Shown: positions 18,152 through 26,573 of the stretch, piece after piece | How the letters are laid out: every line of letters begins with the position of its first letter | Numbering within the stretch: the stretch's first letter is position 1 | Assembly (NCBI GenBank): GCA_964551735.1 | Contig: CAZKEF010000001.1 | Coordinates: 62,001-126,000 of the forward strand | Direction: 5' to 3' | Source of the DNA: DAOUAT01 sp964551735 | Lineage (GTDB): Bacteria; Chloroflexota; Anaerolineae; CG2-30-64-16 | Length of the DNA: 64,000 nt | Made by a program: the position numbers and the translations under genes | Notes under the pieces: model-generated | Databases searched by the model: none | Told to the model about the DNA's origin: nothing | What the model saw: only the letters and a program-made list of their open reading frames with translations

Positions 18152-18906
18152 ACGATGGAGACGCGCTCCGCCTCCTGCCCGTAGATCGCCTTGAACTGCG
18201 CATCATCAATCTCCTTCGGCAGGCCCTCGAAGACCACTCGCCCATCTTTCAAGGCGATCGCTCGCGTGGCATAGCGGTGGACCAGATCAAGGAAGTGGAG
18301 GCTACACAGCACCGTGATGCCGCGTTCCTTGTTCATCTGCTCCAGGTACTTGAGGATCGAATGGGCAAGCACGGGATCCAGCGATGCCACCGGCTCATCG
18401 GCCAGCACCAACTTGGGCTCTTGCATCAAGGCGCGCGCGATGCCCACGCGCTGCTGTTGGCCGCCGGATAGCGTATCGGCGCGCACATGCGCCTTGTCGG
18501 CCAGGCCAAGCTGCTCAAGGTTCTCCATGGCCCGGCGATGATCCGCGGGAGAGAAGTAGTCGAACAGGCTCTGCGAGGGATTGACATAGCCCAGCCGACC
18601 CGACAGCACGTTGGTCAGCACGGACGAACGCTTGACCAGGTTGAACTGCTGGAAGACCATCCCGATCTGGCGACGGATGCCGCGCAAGTCGGAACTGGAA
18701 GCGGCGGTAATGTCCACATCGTTCCAGATGACACGGCCGCTGGTCGGCTCGATCAGGCGGTTGATGCAACGCAACAGGGTGGACTTCCCCGACCCGCTCA
18801 ACCCGATCACGGCCAGGAATTCGCCGTCCTGAACCTCGAAGCTGACATCGGTCAGCGCCTGGGTCCCGCCGGGATAGACTTTCGTAAGGTGCTCGACACG
18901 CAGCAT
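18148..18906 (-). CDS. phnC: Phosphonate/phosphate-type ABC transporter ATP-binding protein
   Basis: A 252-residue ATPase. Walker A is GLSGSGKST, the signature is LSGGQQQRVGIARAL and Walker B is LVLADEPVASLDP. The N-terminus MLRVEHLTKVYPGGTQALTDVSFEV and the segment VFQQFNLVKRSSVLTNVLSGRLGY are characteristic of PhnC. It is the energy subunit for the fused PhnE permease downstream and the PhnD binding protein upstream. A 309-nt gap separates it from phnD and is filled largely by a palindromic element. Confidence 0.93.
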   Translation of the reverse strand: MLRVEHLTKVYPGGTQALTDVSFEVQDGEFLAVIGLSGSGKSTLLRCINRLIEPTSGRVIWNDVDITAASSSDLRGIRRQIGMVFQQFNLVKRSSVLTNVLSGRLGYVNPSQSLFDYFSPADHRRAMENLEQLGLADKAHVRADTLSGGQQQRVGIARALMQEPKLVLADEPVASLDPVLAHSILKYLEQMNKERGITVLCSLHFLDLVHRYATRAIALKDGRVVFEGLPKEIDDAQFKAIYGQEAERVSIV

Positions 18907-19215
18907 GGGTTACCTCAATGGAGAGATGTCACGGCAGAGGTCTTCTTTGTGGTGTTCAGGCGCAGCCAGGCATCCTGAGCGGGTGGCGCCAGCGCGAAGC
19001 CTCCCTGTGGGGACGGCCGTCTCGGGTAAAAACGTAACGGAGCATCCTGAGCGTAGCACGGCATTCGTCCGCTGTGCGCAGTCGAAGGATGCGGAGCGGT
19101 TGTCCAGGTAAAGCCGCACCCTTCGACTGCACTCCGCACCGCCAGCGGACTGCTGCTGGCGGTGCTCCGTTCCGCTCAGGGTGCTTCCAGAGGTGTTTTC
19201 TTTAGCGCAGAGGCT
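18907..19215. repeat. Palindromic element, family B, copy 1, in the phnD-phnC spacer
   Basis: The core (about 19042-19185) is an imperfect palindrome. GCATCCTGAGCG (19042-19053) opposes CGCTCAGGGTGC (19173-19184), and GCAGTCGAAGGATGC (19078-19092) opposes GCACCCTTCGACTGC (19116-19130). A further partial copy (CATCCTGAGCGGG) lies at 18971-18983. The family recurs inside the gene at 36330-39476. No gene is visible in this spacer. Confidence 0.8.
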
Positions 19216-20337
19216 TTACTGCCTGACCAGCTTGCTGACGTCAATGCCCGCCTTCTTCAACAATTCATTGAACGGGCCGTAATACTTATCGAAATCAGCC
19301 ACCTCAAAGGCATCATAGTTGTAGATGCTCTTGACCACTTGGAGGCCCAGGGGATCCTGCATCATCTCGAGCAACGCTTCGGTGGTGATGGCCTTGATCG
19401 TGGGATCCAGGTCTTTGATGTACTGGAGGCCGTCGTTCGGGATGCGATCGCCCACCACGAAAACCTTGACCTTGTCCGCGATATCGGGGAACTTGCCCTG
19501 CAGGTTCGTGGCGCTGTCGGTCAGCACGTCCATGAACGCAGAACCTGCGTCGCAGTCGCCCTGATACACGGCGATAGCCGCCTTGTCGTGCCCGCCGGCA
19601 TAGGTGCTTTGCATATCCTTGTCGGGGTCAATTCCGAGCGCGGCGAAGGATGCGCGCGGGATAATGCTGCCCGAGGTGGAGCTGGCGGTGGTGAAGCACA
19701 TGCGCTTGCCCTTGACGTCCTCCAGCTTCGTGATACCTGAATCGACGGATGCGAAGTACTCTGGCTTGTAGAACGAGGTCAATTGGCCTGCGAGCGCCTT
19801 GTCGGGATCGAAGTCGAAGGCGAAGTAGTTGCCATCCTTATCCTTTGGGCCATATTTGCGCTGCGCAACCAACGCGACTTCCACGTCGTATTTCTCCTTC
19901 GCCAGCAAGATGGCGAAGGTGTTGAGGAAGCCCATGTGAGCCTTGCCGCCGCCCATTGCCTCGATGGAAGCGGCTTCGCTGGTGCCGACCTCGACCTTGT
20001 AGGTCAGGCCGGTCATCTTAGTCAGGCAGTCCGCCATGGCGGAACCGCCCCGGCTGATGAGCTGGGTGTCCACCGAGGGCACAAAAGTAATCACGATAGG
20101 CTTATCGGCCGAGCCAAGTTCGCCGGCCGCGGGAGAAAGCGCATTGGCCATCCTGGCGCAGGCGGGCGCCTCCAGCGGGGGCAGCGGCGTCTTCGTGGGT
20201 GCGACCGTCGCGGCGGCTGCCTGGGCGGGCTCAGTCGCCTGGGGGGCAGCCGGCGGAGCTGCTGGCACGCATGCTGCCGCTAAGACAGCGAGCACAAGGA
20301 GAACTGCTACGAGATGGATCTGGTGACGGGAACTCAT
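19216..20337 (-). CDS. phnD: Phosphonate/phosphate-type ABC transporter substrate-binding lipoprotein
   Basis: A 373-residue periplasmic-type binding protein. ATG 20337 is chosen because AAGGAGG precedes it at a good distance; the longer open frame to 20460 has no ribosome site. A lipoprotein signal ends in LAVLAAAC with lipidated Cys23, followed by an Ala/Pro-rich linker to about residue 60. The mature domain has PIVITFVPSVDTQ, GKAHMGFLNTFA, KGKRMCFTTASSTSGSIIPRA and DAGSAFMDV, typical of the PhnD/SsuA-like phosphonate group. Ligand could be phosphonate, phosphite or phosphate; no C-P lyase genes are present in the window. Confidence 0.92.
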   Translation of the reverse strand: MSSRHQIHLVAVLLVLAVLAAACVPAAPPAAPQATEPAQAAAATVAPTKTPLPPLEAPACARMANALSPAAGELGSADKPIVITFVPSVDTQLISRGGSAMADCLTKMTGLTYKVEVGTSEAASIEAMGGGKAHMGFLNTFAILLAKEKYDVEVALVAQRKYGPKDKDGNYFAFDFDPDKALAGQLTSFYKPEYFASVDSGITKLEDVKGKRMCFTTASSTSGSIIPRASFAALGIDPDKDMQSTYAGGHDKAAIAVYQGDCDAGSAFMDVLTDSATNLQGKFPDIADKVKVFVVGDRIPNDGLQYIKDLDPTIKAITTEALLEMMQDPLGLQVVKSIYNYDAFEVADFDKYYGPFNELLKKAGIDVSKLVRQ

Positions 20338-20433
20338 ATACTGATTTTCCTCCTTTTTGAGACAGCTTACTGAACGTTCCGAGTGACAGTAACCGAACTT
20401 CACGACTGCGACGCAAAGGCGAGTCATGCCACG

Positions 20434-20462
20434 ATTGTACCCTGTAACCGGTCTACGCACAA
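20434..20462 (-). promoter_or_regulatory. Candidate promoter for the phnD-phnC-phnE operon
   Basis: Read on the minus strand: TTGTGC (20462-20457), a 17-bp spacer, then TACAAT (20439-20434). The leader to the phnD ATG is about 90 nt. I did not recognise a PHO box. Confidence 0.55.
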
Positions 20463-20483
20463 CTTCGCGTTACAGCGCTGTGG

Positions 20484-21506
20484 CTACCTCCCATGTCCCG
20501 GTACATCATCTCCCCTGACCAGCGCCAGCACATCGCTGAACGACGCGCAATAGTACTGACACAGCGCCTGCGTCCCGCTATCTACGATGTTCCCTCCCGC
20601 CATGCCAACCGTCGGGAAGCCGGCCAGGCGGATCGCGCAAACCCCTGCGCCGCTGTCCTCGATGCCCAACACCGAGTTGCGCTGCTCGAACGGGATGCCC
20701 AGGCCGACCCGCGCGGCCTCGGCATAGAGCCAGGGGTGCGGCTTGGGCGAGAGTTCGCCTAGGGTGCCGGGCTCGCCTTGTCCCAGCGGGAAGCCGGCTG
20801 TGATGATGGCGTCGTAGAACGCGCGCGGGTCGCCCAGATCCAGCGTTCTGAACGCGGCGACGATCTCCGGCCAGGCCTTTTCATAAAGCCCCGATGTCAC
20901 CAACGCGATTTTGATGTCCAGTGCCTTAAGCTCCAGCAGGAACGGCCGCAACCCCGGCGCAGGCACAAACGCATCCGCGCGGCCGTGACCTTCCAGGATG
21001 GCCTGCATCTCCCGGCGGGTGTGCTGGAAGTAGAGGTCACGCGCCTCTTCGACGGTCTTTTGCGGGCAGTACCTGGCAATACAGTATTGTAAATGCTCGG
21101 AGACGCTGTGGCCGGAGACGAAGGGCAGGTCAGCGGGCTCCAACGTGAAGCCGGGATCGCCCAGCAAGCTGGCGGTGGTCTGCTCGATGATCCAGATCCA
21201 GAACTCCTCGCTGCGCACGCTGGTGCCATCCAGGTCCATCAGCACAGCGCGCACCGGCCGTTCCAACGCTATCGGGTGAACAGGATAGTAGGCCGGATAG
21301 CCGAGCGCGGAGGCAACGCGGGCCAAGGTGTGATCGGAGAACGTGATGAACTCGACCTTGCGGTCGCCGGTCGCGTGGATGGAGATGACGCCGTCCCGGC
21401 CGGCGGTGAAGCGGCCGTCGGAGCATGCGGACAGGGCGATGAGATCAATCTCTGTTGAAACTAGCCGTCTCTGGCTCCCCATCTCCCTATCTTCCCCTCT
21501 CCCCAT
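20484..21506 (-). CDS. HAD-superfamily hydrolase
   Basis: About 340 residues. HAD motif I is LMDLDGTSVRSEEFW, motif II LVTSG, motif III is around the lysine of SPKPHPWLYAEAARVG, and motif IV is GIEDSGAGVCAIRLAG. An inserted cap follows motif I, as in beta-phosphoglucomutase-like enzymes. The start is uncertain: the ATG at 21506 overlaps the upstream MFS stop, but the first dozen codons are a heptamer array, and an ATG at 21482 is also possible. About 75 residues before motif I have no recognised domain. The substrate is unknown; position before a phosphonate-type importer hints at organophosphate chemistry, which is only a suggestion. Confidence 0.75.
   Translation of the reverse strand: MGRGEDREMGSQRRLVSTEIDLIALSACSDGRFTAGRDGVISIHATGDRKVEFITFSDHTLARVASALGYPAYYPVHPIALERPVRAVLMDLDGTSVRSEEFWIWIIEQTTASLLGDPGFTLEPADLPFVSGHSVSEHLQYCIARYCPQKTVEEARDLYFQHTRREMQAILEGHGRADAFVPAPGLRPFLLELKALDIKIALVTSGLYEKAWPEIVAAFRTLDLGDPRAFYDAIITAGFPLGQGEPGTLGELSPKPHPWLYAEAARVGLGIPFEQRNSVLGIEDSGAGVCAIRLAGFPTVGMAGGNIVDSGTQALCQYYCASFSDVLALVRGDDVPGHGR
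21476..21506. repeat. Heptamer array at the HAD hydrolase start (TCCCCAT family)
   Basis: Four units in 7-bp phase, TCCCCAT-CTCCCTA-TCTTCCC-CTCTCCC (21476-21503), followed by CAT. The array supplies the candidate start codons of the HAD gene on the minus strand. Confidence 0.6.
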
Positions 21507-22789
21507 CAGGCCATTTCCCTTACCCGCGGATACCGCACCGCCACATAGGCCCCATACACCAGCGAAACCGCGGCGCCGAGGCCCACCGCCAACGGCGCGC
21601 CGATGCCGTCGGCGACCAGCCCGGCCTGCAACCCACCCCCGCGCATGAATGCCTGGAACGTCAGCGAGTAGACGCTCATCACCCGGCCGCGCACCTCGTC
21701 GGGCGTAGCGATCTGCAGCAGTGTGTTCGCCAGGGCGTTCTGCATCACGAACGCGATCCCTACGCCGAAAAGCAGGACCAGCGACAAGAGGAACGAACGC
21801 GAGGCAGCGAAACCGAGCAGCAGCAGCGGGAAGCCCAGGTTGCCGGCCGTCAGCCAGCGGCCGCGGCGGATGTGGTCGGGCAGCGACGCCACCCACAAAG
21901 CGCCGACCAGTGCGCCGACGCCGACGGTGGTCAGTAGCATGCCCAGGGGCAGCGCGTCGGGCGCGCGGCAGCGCATGATCGGCTGTGGGCCGTCGCACAG
22001 GAACCCCACCACCGGCTGGGCGCTGCCCCCGAGCACCTTGCTGGCGAAGACCGGCATCAGGGTGCTGTAGGGCATGGACAGGAACGCGCTCACCGCCACC
22101 AGGCTGATCAGCACCAGGATCGCGCGCTGGCCCCGGATGAAGCGCAGCCCCTCGGCCATGTGGCCGGCCAGGCTGGCGCGGTGGTGCGCGCCGTTGGGCC
22201 GGGGCAGGTTGCGCATCATCATCAGGCTGATCAGCACGGCCACAAAACTGAGGCCGTTCAGCAGGAACGCCGGCCCCTCGCCGAGCGCGGCCACCAGCGT
22301 GCCGGCCAGCGCCGGCCCCAACGCCCGCGCGCCGTTAAACATGGCCGAATTTAGCGCGATGGCATTGGTGAGGTCGCCTTTGCCTTCAACCAGCTCGACC
22401 GTGAACGCCTGGCGCGCGGGCAGATCCACCGCCTGCGCCGCTGCCAGGATCAGGGCGAGCACGTACACCTGCCAGATACGCACCGCGCCGGTCCAGGTCA
22501 GTCCGGCCAACAGGAACGCCTGGGCCATCATCACGATCTGGGCGATGAAGATCACGGTGCGCTTAGGGATGCGATCGGCGATGGAGCCGCCCCACAACGA
22601 TAACGGCACCAGCGGGATCAACCCGATGGCGCTGATGACGCCCAGCGCCGCAGCCGAGCCGGTCAGCCGGTACACCAGCACCTGCTGGGCCATCATCTGC
22701 ATCCAGGAGCCGATCAACGAGAGCCCCTGGCCGAAAAACCAGAGGCGGTAGTTACGATGGCGCAGTGCGCGAAAGGTTGCTGGTGGCAT
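21506..22789 (-). CDS. MFS transporter, EntS-like (MFS_3/DUF894 type)
   Basis: A 427-residue, 12-helix major facilitator. The N-terminus FRALRHRNYRLWFFGQGLSLIGSWMQMMAQQVLVYRLT is diagnostic for the EntS/DUF894 group, and GGSIADRIPKR is the loop 2-3 motif. Members export siderophores, drugs or metabolites. Its stop overlaps the possible start of the HAD gene, so the two are probably cotranscribed. No regulator is adjacent. Confidence 0.88.
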   Translation of the reverse strand: MPPATFRALRHRNYRLWFFGQGLSLIGSWMQMMAQQVLVYRLTGSAAALGVISAIGLIPLVPLSLWGGSIADRIPKRTVIFIAQIVMMAQAFLLAGLTWTGAVRIWQVYVLALILAAAQAVDLPARQAFTVELVEGKGDLTNAIALNSAMFNGARALGPALAGTLVAALGEGPAFLLNGLSFVAVLISLMMMRNLPRPNGAHHRASLAGHMAEGLRFIRGQRAILVLISLVAVSAFLSMPYSTLMPVFASKVLGGSAQPVVGFLCDGPQPIMRCRAPDALPLGMLLTTVGVGALVGALWVASLPDHIRRGRWLTAGNLGFPLLLLGFAASRSFLLSLVLLFGVGIAFVMQNALANTLLQIATPDEVRGRVMSVYSLTFQAFMRGGGLQAGLVADGIGAPLAVGLGAAVSLVYGAYVAVRYPRVREMA

Positions 22790-23047
22790 ATTATGGGTAA
22801 CGCAGGTATTCGCTTATGCTGCCTGCCTGCCGTTCCAGAGTCAGGCATTCCTCTGGGGTCAAGTATGACTTTGCTGACGCCTGCATCGCATCCTGCCTCG
22901 TTAAAACGCGCTCAACTCAGTTTACCACAAGCCATCGAAGAAGGGTAATCGGCATGACTGAATTGAAGTCCACAGATTGGGTATGCGCTTCCGATCTGAT
23001 GTAAAATGGCGGCTGTTCGTAGTTGAACTTATCTTTAGGAGTTGTTC
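22790..23047. other. Divergent intergenic region between MFS and beta-glucosidase genes
   Basis: A 258-bp spacer between divergent genes. A TAAAAT (23002-23007) is a weak -10 candidate for the beta-glucosidase; I find no convincing -35 box, operator palindrome or RNA structure in the rest. Confidence 0.4.
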
Positions 23048-24388
23048 ATGGCCACACACAAGTTTCCCCCAGGCTTTCTGTGGGGCTCCGCCACCGCATC
23101 CTACCAGATCGAGGGCGCCTGGCAGGCGGACGGCAAGGGCGAAAGCATCTGGGATCGTTTCTCGCATACACCGGGCAAGATCCTGAACGGTGACACCGGC
23201 GACGTCGCCTGCGACCATTATCACCGCTGGCGCGAAGATATCGCGCTCATGCGCGACCTGGGCCTGCGGGCGTATCGCTTCTCCATCGCCTGGCCACGCG
23301 TTTTGCCGACCGGCTATGGCAGAGTTAACCCGGCCGGCCTGGATTTCTACAGCCGGCTGACCGATGGCCTGCTGGAAGCCGGCATCCGGCCGTTCGTCAC
23401 CCTTTATCACTGGGACCTGCCACAAGTCTTCCAAGATCAAGCCGGCTGGCCCGCGCGCAGCACGGCCAAGGCATTTGTCGAGTACGCTGACATCGTTTCG
23501 CGTCATCTCGGCGACCGGATCAAGGACTGGATCACCTTCAATGAGCCGTGGTGCAGCTCGATTCTCAGCTATCTCCTCGGTGTGCACGCGCCGGGACATC
23601 GCGATCTGGGCGAGGCGCTGGCAGCCGCGCACCATCTGCTGCTGGCGCACGGCTGGGCCATGCCGGTGATCCGCCGCAACAGCCCCGGCTGCGAGGCCGG
23701 CATCACGTTGAACCTGGGCCCGCAAGTGCCGGCCTCCCCCAGCGAGGCGGACGCACGCGCCGCGCAGTTGGAAGATGGCAAGCTGAACCGCTGGTTCCTC
23801 GATCCGCTGGCCGGCCGCGGGTATCCCCAGGACACGGTCGTGGCCTACCAGCAGGAGCTGCCGTTCATCCACCCCGGTGACCTGGCGGCCATGGCTGCGC
23901 CGATGGATTTCCTCGGCGTCAACTACTACATGCGCAACATCGCGCGCAGCACCGAGCTGCCGGAGAGCCGAAACGCGCCGCGCACGGTTTTCCCCAACCC
24001 GCATCCGACCGAGATGGGATGGGAGGTCTACCCGGAAGGCCTGTACGGTCTCCTGGCCCGGCTGGTGGCCGACTACAGCTTCCCGGCCTATTACATCACC
24101 GAAAACGGCGCCGCCTATCCCGATCGGGTGGCCCCTGACGGTCAGGTGGACGATATCCAGCGTGTCGCGTATCTCCGGGCGCATTTCGAGCAGGCGGCCC
24201 GCGCGGTCGCCGCGGGCGTGCCGCTCAAGGGTTACTTCGTCTGGTCGCTGATGGACAACTTTGAGTGGAGCTTCGGCTACAGCAAACGCTTCGGCATCAT
24301 CTACACGGATTACGCAACCCTGGCGCGCGTCCCGAAGCGCAGCGCGAAGTGGTACCAGCGTGTGATTGCAGAGAATGGCCTCGCATAA
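23048..24388 (+). CDS. Beta-glucosidase, glycoside hydrolase family 1
   Basis: A 446-residue cytoplasmic GH1 enzyme. The ATG at 23048 follows AGGAG at 23037-23041. The acid/base is Glu166 in TFNEPW and the nucleophile is Glu352 in ITENGAAYPD. The N-terminal signature FPPGFLWGSATASYQIEGAW and C-terminal VWSLMDNFEWSFGYSKRFGI are typical. It hydrolyses beta-linked glucosides or related beta-glycosides with retention. The aldo/keto reductase gene follows 12 nt later and is probably cotranscribed. Confidence 0.96.
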   Translation: MATHKFPPGFLWGSATASYQIEGAWQADGKGESIWDRFSHTPGKILNGDTGDVACDHYHRWREDIALMRDLGLRAYRFSIAWPRVLPTGYGRVNPAGLDFYSRLTDGLLEAGIRPFVTLYHWDLPQVFQDQAGWPARSTAKAFVEYADIVSRHLGDRIKDWITFNEPWCSSILSYLLGVHAPGHRDLGEALAAAHHLLLAHGWAMPVIRRNSPGCEAGITLNLGPQVPASPSEADARAAQLEDGKLNRWFLDPLAGRGYPQDTVVAYQQELPFIHPGDLAAMAAPMDFLGVNYYMRNIARSTELPESRNAPRTVFPNPHPTEMGWEVYPEGLYGLLARLVADYSFPAYYITENGAAYPDRVAPDGQVDDIQRVAYLRAHFEQAARAVAAGVPLKGYFVWSLMDNFEWSFGYSKRFGIIYTDYATLARVPKRSAKWYQRVIAENGLA

Positions 24389-24400
24389 AAGGAGACCCTC

Positions 24401-25387
24401 ATGAATTATCGTGCACTCGGCCGTACCGGCTGGCAGGTTTCCGAGATCAGCTTCGGCGCGTGGGCTATTGGCGGCGCGTGGGGCAGCGTGGACGACAGCG
24501 AGTCGCTGGCCGCGCTGCACCGGGGCATTGACCTGGGCGTCAACTTCATTGATACGGCCGACGTCTACGGCGACGGCCGCAGCGAGCGGCTGATCCGCCA
24601 AGTTTTGGCCGACCGGCCCGGCGAGCGCATCTACGTCGCCACCAAGGCCGGCCGGCGCCTGCCCGCGCAAACCGTCGAGGGGTACACTCGGGCGAACCTG
24701 ACGGCCTGGATTGATCGCAGCCTGAGCAACCTGGGCGTGGATGCCCTGGATCTGGTGCAGCTTCACTGCCCGCCCACCGAGCTTTACTACCGGCCCGAGG
24801 TTTTCGGCGACCTGGACGCCCTGGTCGCGGCCGGCAAGATCCGCCACTACGGCGTCAGCGTGGAGAAGGTGGAGGAGGCGCTGAAGGCCATCGAGTACCC
24901 TAACGTCAAGACGGTGCAGATCATCTTCAACATGTTCCGCCAGCGGCCGGCCGAGCGCTTCTTCCCGGCGGCGCAAGAGAAACAGATCGGCATTCTGGCG
25001 CGGGTGCCGTTGGCCAGCGGCCTGCTCACCGGCAAGCTGCGGCCCAACAGCCGGTTCGCGGCCGACGACCATCGCGCGTTCAACCGCCACGGCGAGGCGT
25101 TCGACGTGGGCGAGACCTTCGCGGGGGTGCCATACGAAGCGGGGCTGGTTGCTGTGGAGGCGCTGCGGCCATTGGTCTCGGCCGGGGCGACCATGGCGGG
25201 TTGGGCGTTGCGCTGGATCCTGATGCACGACGCGGTCACCTGCGCCATCCCCGGTGCAAAGCGACCGAGCCAGGCCGAGGACAACGTGGCCGCCTCGGCG
25301 CTGCCGCAGCTGTCAGCCGAGACGATGGCGGTCGTGCAGGGTGTGTACACACAGTTGATCAAACCGCATGTACATCAAAGGTGGTAG
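24401..25387 (+). CDS. Aldo/keto reductase
   Basis: A 328-residue AKR-fold oxidoreductase (YajO/IolS-like group). The catalytic tetrad segments are visible: Asp and Tyr in NFIDTADVYGDGRSE, Lys in YVATKAGRR and His in LVQLHCPP. The C-terminal GWALRWILMHDAVTCAIPGAKRPSQAEDNVAA carries the NADPH-binding elements. A GGAG site lies at 24390-24393. It follows the beta-glucosidase, so a sugar aldehyde or ketone is a plausible but unproved substrate. Confidence 0.93.
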   Translation: MNYRALGRTGWQVSEISFGAWAIGGAWGSVDDSESLAALHRGIDLGVNFIDTADVYGDGRSERLIRQVLADRPGERIYVATKAGRRLPAQTVEGYTRANLTAWIDRSLSNLGVDALDLVQLHCPPTELYYRPEVFGDLDALVAAGKIRHYGVSVEKVEEALKAIEYPNVKTVQIIFNMFRQRPAERFFPAAQEKQIGILARVPLASGLLTGKLRPNSRFAADDHRAFNRHGEAFDVGETFAGVPYEAGLVAVEALRPLVSAGATMAGWALRWILMHDAVTCAIPGAKRPSQAEDNVAASALPQLSAETMAVVQGVYTQLIKPHVHQRW

Positions 25388-25431
25388 CTGCAAGCAAGAG
25401 CCGGGCTTCTCGGAGAAGCTCGACTCTTGCT

Positions 25432-26256
25432 TCAACTCCCAAAAAATGCTTTCCCCAACGCCCCCAGATCCTCGAACACCCAGTCCGGCCCCGGCTGCAT
25501 GGCGGCGAACTGCGCGGCCGTGCCCGCGCCGGTGAGGACGGCGACCGTGGACATGCCCGCGGCCTGGCCGCCCAAGATGTCCGTCTCCGGCCGGTCGCCG
25601 ACGGCTCCGGTGCGCGCGGCAGGCGTGCCCAGGCGGCGCAAGCCCAATTCCATGATCGCGGCCGATGGCTTGCCGATCACGCGCGGCGTCACGTCGGTGG
25701 CGATCTCCAACATGCCCACCAACGACCCTGCGCCGGGGATCAATCCAAGTTCTGTCGGCAAGGTGCGATCGGCGTTGGTGGCGATGAACGCCGCGCCGCG
25801 CCGGATCGCCAGCGCCGCGTCCCGTAGTTTGGAATAGGTTGCCTCGCGATCCATGCCCACCACCACAGCATCGGCCGCGCGGAAGTCGCCGGTGACGGCC
25901 AGGCCCGCGGCCAGCAGCGCCTCACGCAGCCCGACCTCACCGACCATGTAGACCCGGCCGCCGGGCATCTCGGCCACCAGCACGGCCGCGGTCGCCTGGG
26001 CCGAGGTGAACACGTCGTCCACGCCGGCCGGGATGCCCATCCCCGTCAGCCGCTGAGCCACACCCTGGGGCGGCGTGGTCGAATTATTGGTCAAAAACAA
26101 CAGCGGGATACCCGCCCGCCGCAATCTCGCGATGAACTCGGCCGCGCCGGGGATGACTTCGTTGCCGCGGTAGAGGGTGCCGTCCAGGTCAAAAATGAAA
26201 CCCTGCAAGGCACTCAGCGCTGGCCGCTCACCCACCCTCGCCCTCCGCCGCCGCAT
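25432..26256 (-). CDS. HAD-IIA family phosphatase, NagD-like
   Basis: A 274-residue hydrolase. Motif I is FIFDLDGTLYRGN, motif II LFLTNNST, motif III GKPSAAIMELGLRRLG and motif IV GDRPETDILGGQAAGM; the type IIA cap contains VVVGMDREATYSKL and FIATNADRTLPTE. Related enzymes dephosphorylate sugar phosphates, p-nitrophenyl phosphate or phosphoglycolate. ATG 26256 is used; a TTG at 26271 is an alternative. Its start lies inside the small membrane-protein gene upstream. Confidence 0.92.
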   Translation of the reverse strand: MRRRRARVGERPALSALQGFIFDLDGTLYRGNEVIPGAAEFIARLRRAGIPLLFLTNNSTTPPQGVAQRLTGMGIPAGVDDVFTSAQATAAVLVAEMPGGRVYMVGEVGLREALLAAGLAVTGDFRAADAVVVGMDREATYSKLRDAALAIRRGAAFIATNADRTLPTELGLIPGAGSLVGMLEIATDVTPRVIGKPSAAIMELGLRRLGTPAARTGAVGDRPETDILGGQAAGMSTVAVLTGAGTAAQFAAMQPGPDWVFEDLGALGKAFFGS

Positions 26257-26473
26257 CTTGCTCGACGTCAACCACTGCCGTCGCCACTGCCCAGCTCACC
26301 ACGCCCCAGCTGCCACCCGAAATCAGCAGCGCCAGGAAGACCGACAGCACATTGGCCGGCACCGTGCCACGCACGATGCCCACGACAGCCAACAAGATAC
26401 CCAACGCCGCGGAGATCAACCCTACCCGCAACGGCAAAGAAAGTCGTCGAGACCCAGAATCGTCTTTTCCCAT
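26228..26473 (-). CDS. Small two-helix membrane protein
   Basis: An 81-residue protein with ATG at 26473 and GGTGGAAG upstream. After a charged N-terminus there are two hydrophobic helices (about residues 17-37 and 45-65; LISAALGILLAVVGIVRG and SVFLALLISGGSWGVVSWAV), and the tail is acidic (VDVEQDAAAEGEGG). No family recognised. Its 3' end overlaps the start of the NagD-like gene, so translation is coupled. Confidence 0.6.
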   Translation of the reverse strand: MGKDDSGSRRLSLPLRVGLISAALGILLAVVGIVRGTVPANVLSVFLALLISGGSWGVVSWAVATAVVDVEQDAAAEGEGG

Positions 26474-26487
26474 GCTTCCACCTGATC

Positions 26488-26569
26488 TACTGCGTACCAC
26501 ATACTGCATACTCCGTACTGCATGAATCCCACATAAATGCTTTGCAGAACATGCAATACGCAGTACGTC
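26488..26569. repeat. Inverted pair of heptamer arrays (TACTGCG family)
   Basis: Left arm: five in-phase heptamers, TACTGCG-TACCACA-TACTGCA-TACTCCG-TACTGCA (26488-26522). Right arm: ACATGCA-ATACGCA-GTACGTC (26549-26569). This is the same family and arrangement as at 2304-2390. It separates recJ from the small membrane-protein gene. Confidence 0.85.
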
Positions 26570-26573
26570 CGAC

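Noticed and set aside
18907..19215. A small RNA or gene in the phnD-phnC spacer
   Set aside because: The sequence is explained by a palindromic repeat shared with 36944-37060; short frames there have no ribosome sites.
20484..21998. N-terminal extension of the HAD hydrolase up to 21998
   Set aside because: The extra part lies antisense-free but in another frame of the MFS gene and is Arg/Gly-rich; the MFS gene there is clear.
22922..25228. A 768-residue open frame on the minus strand opposite the beta-glucosidase and aldo/keto reductase genes
   Set aside because: It is antisense to two genes with complete catalytic motifs; its composition (Arg/His/Gln-rich) is typical of a GC-rich shadow frame.
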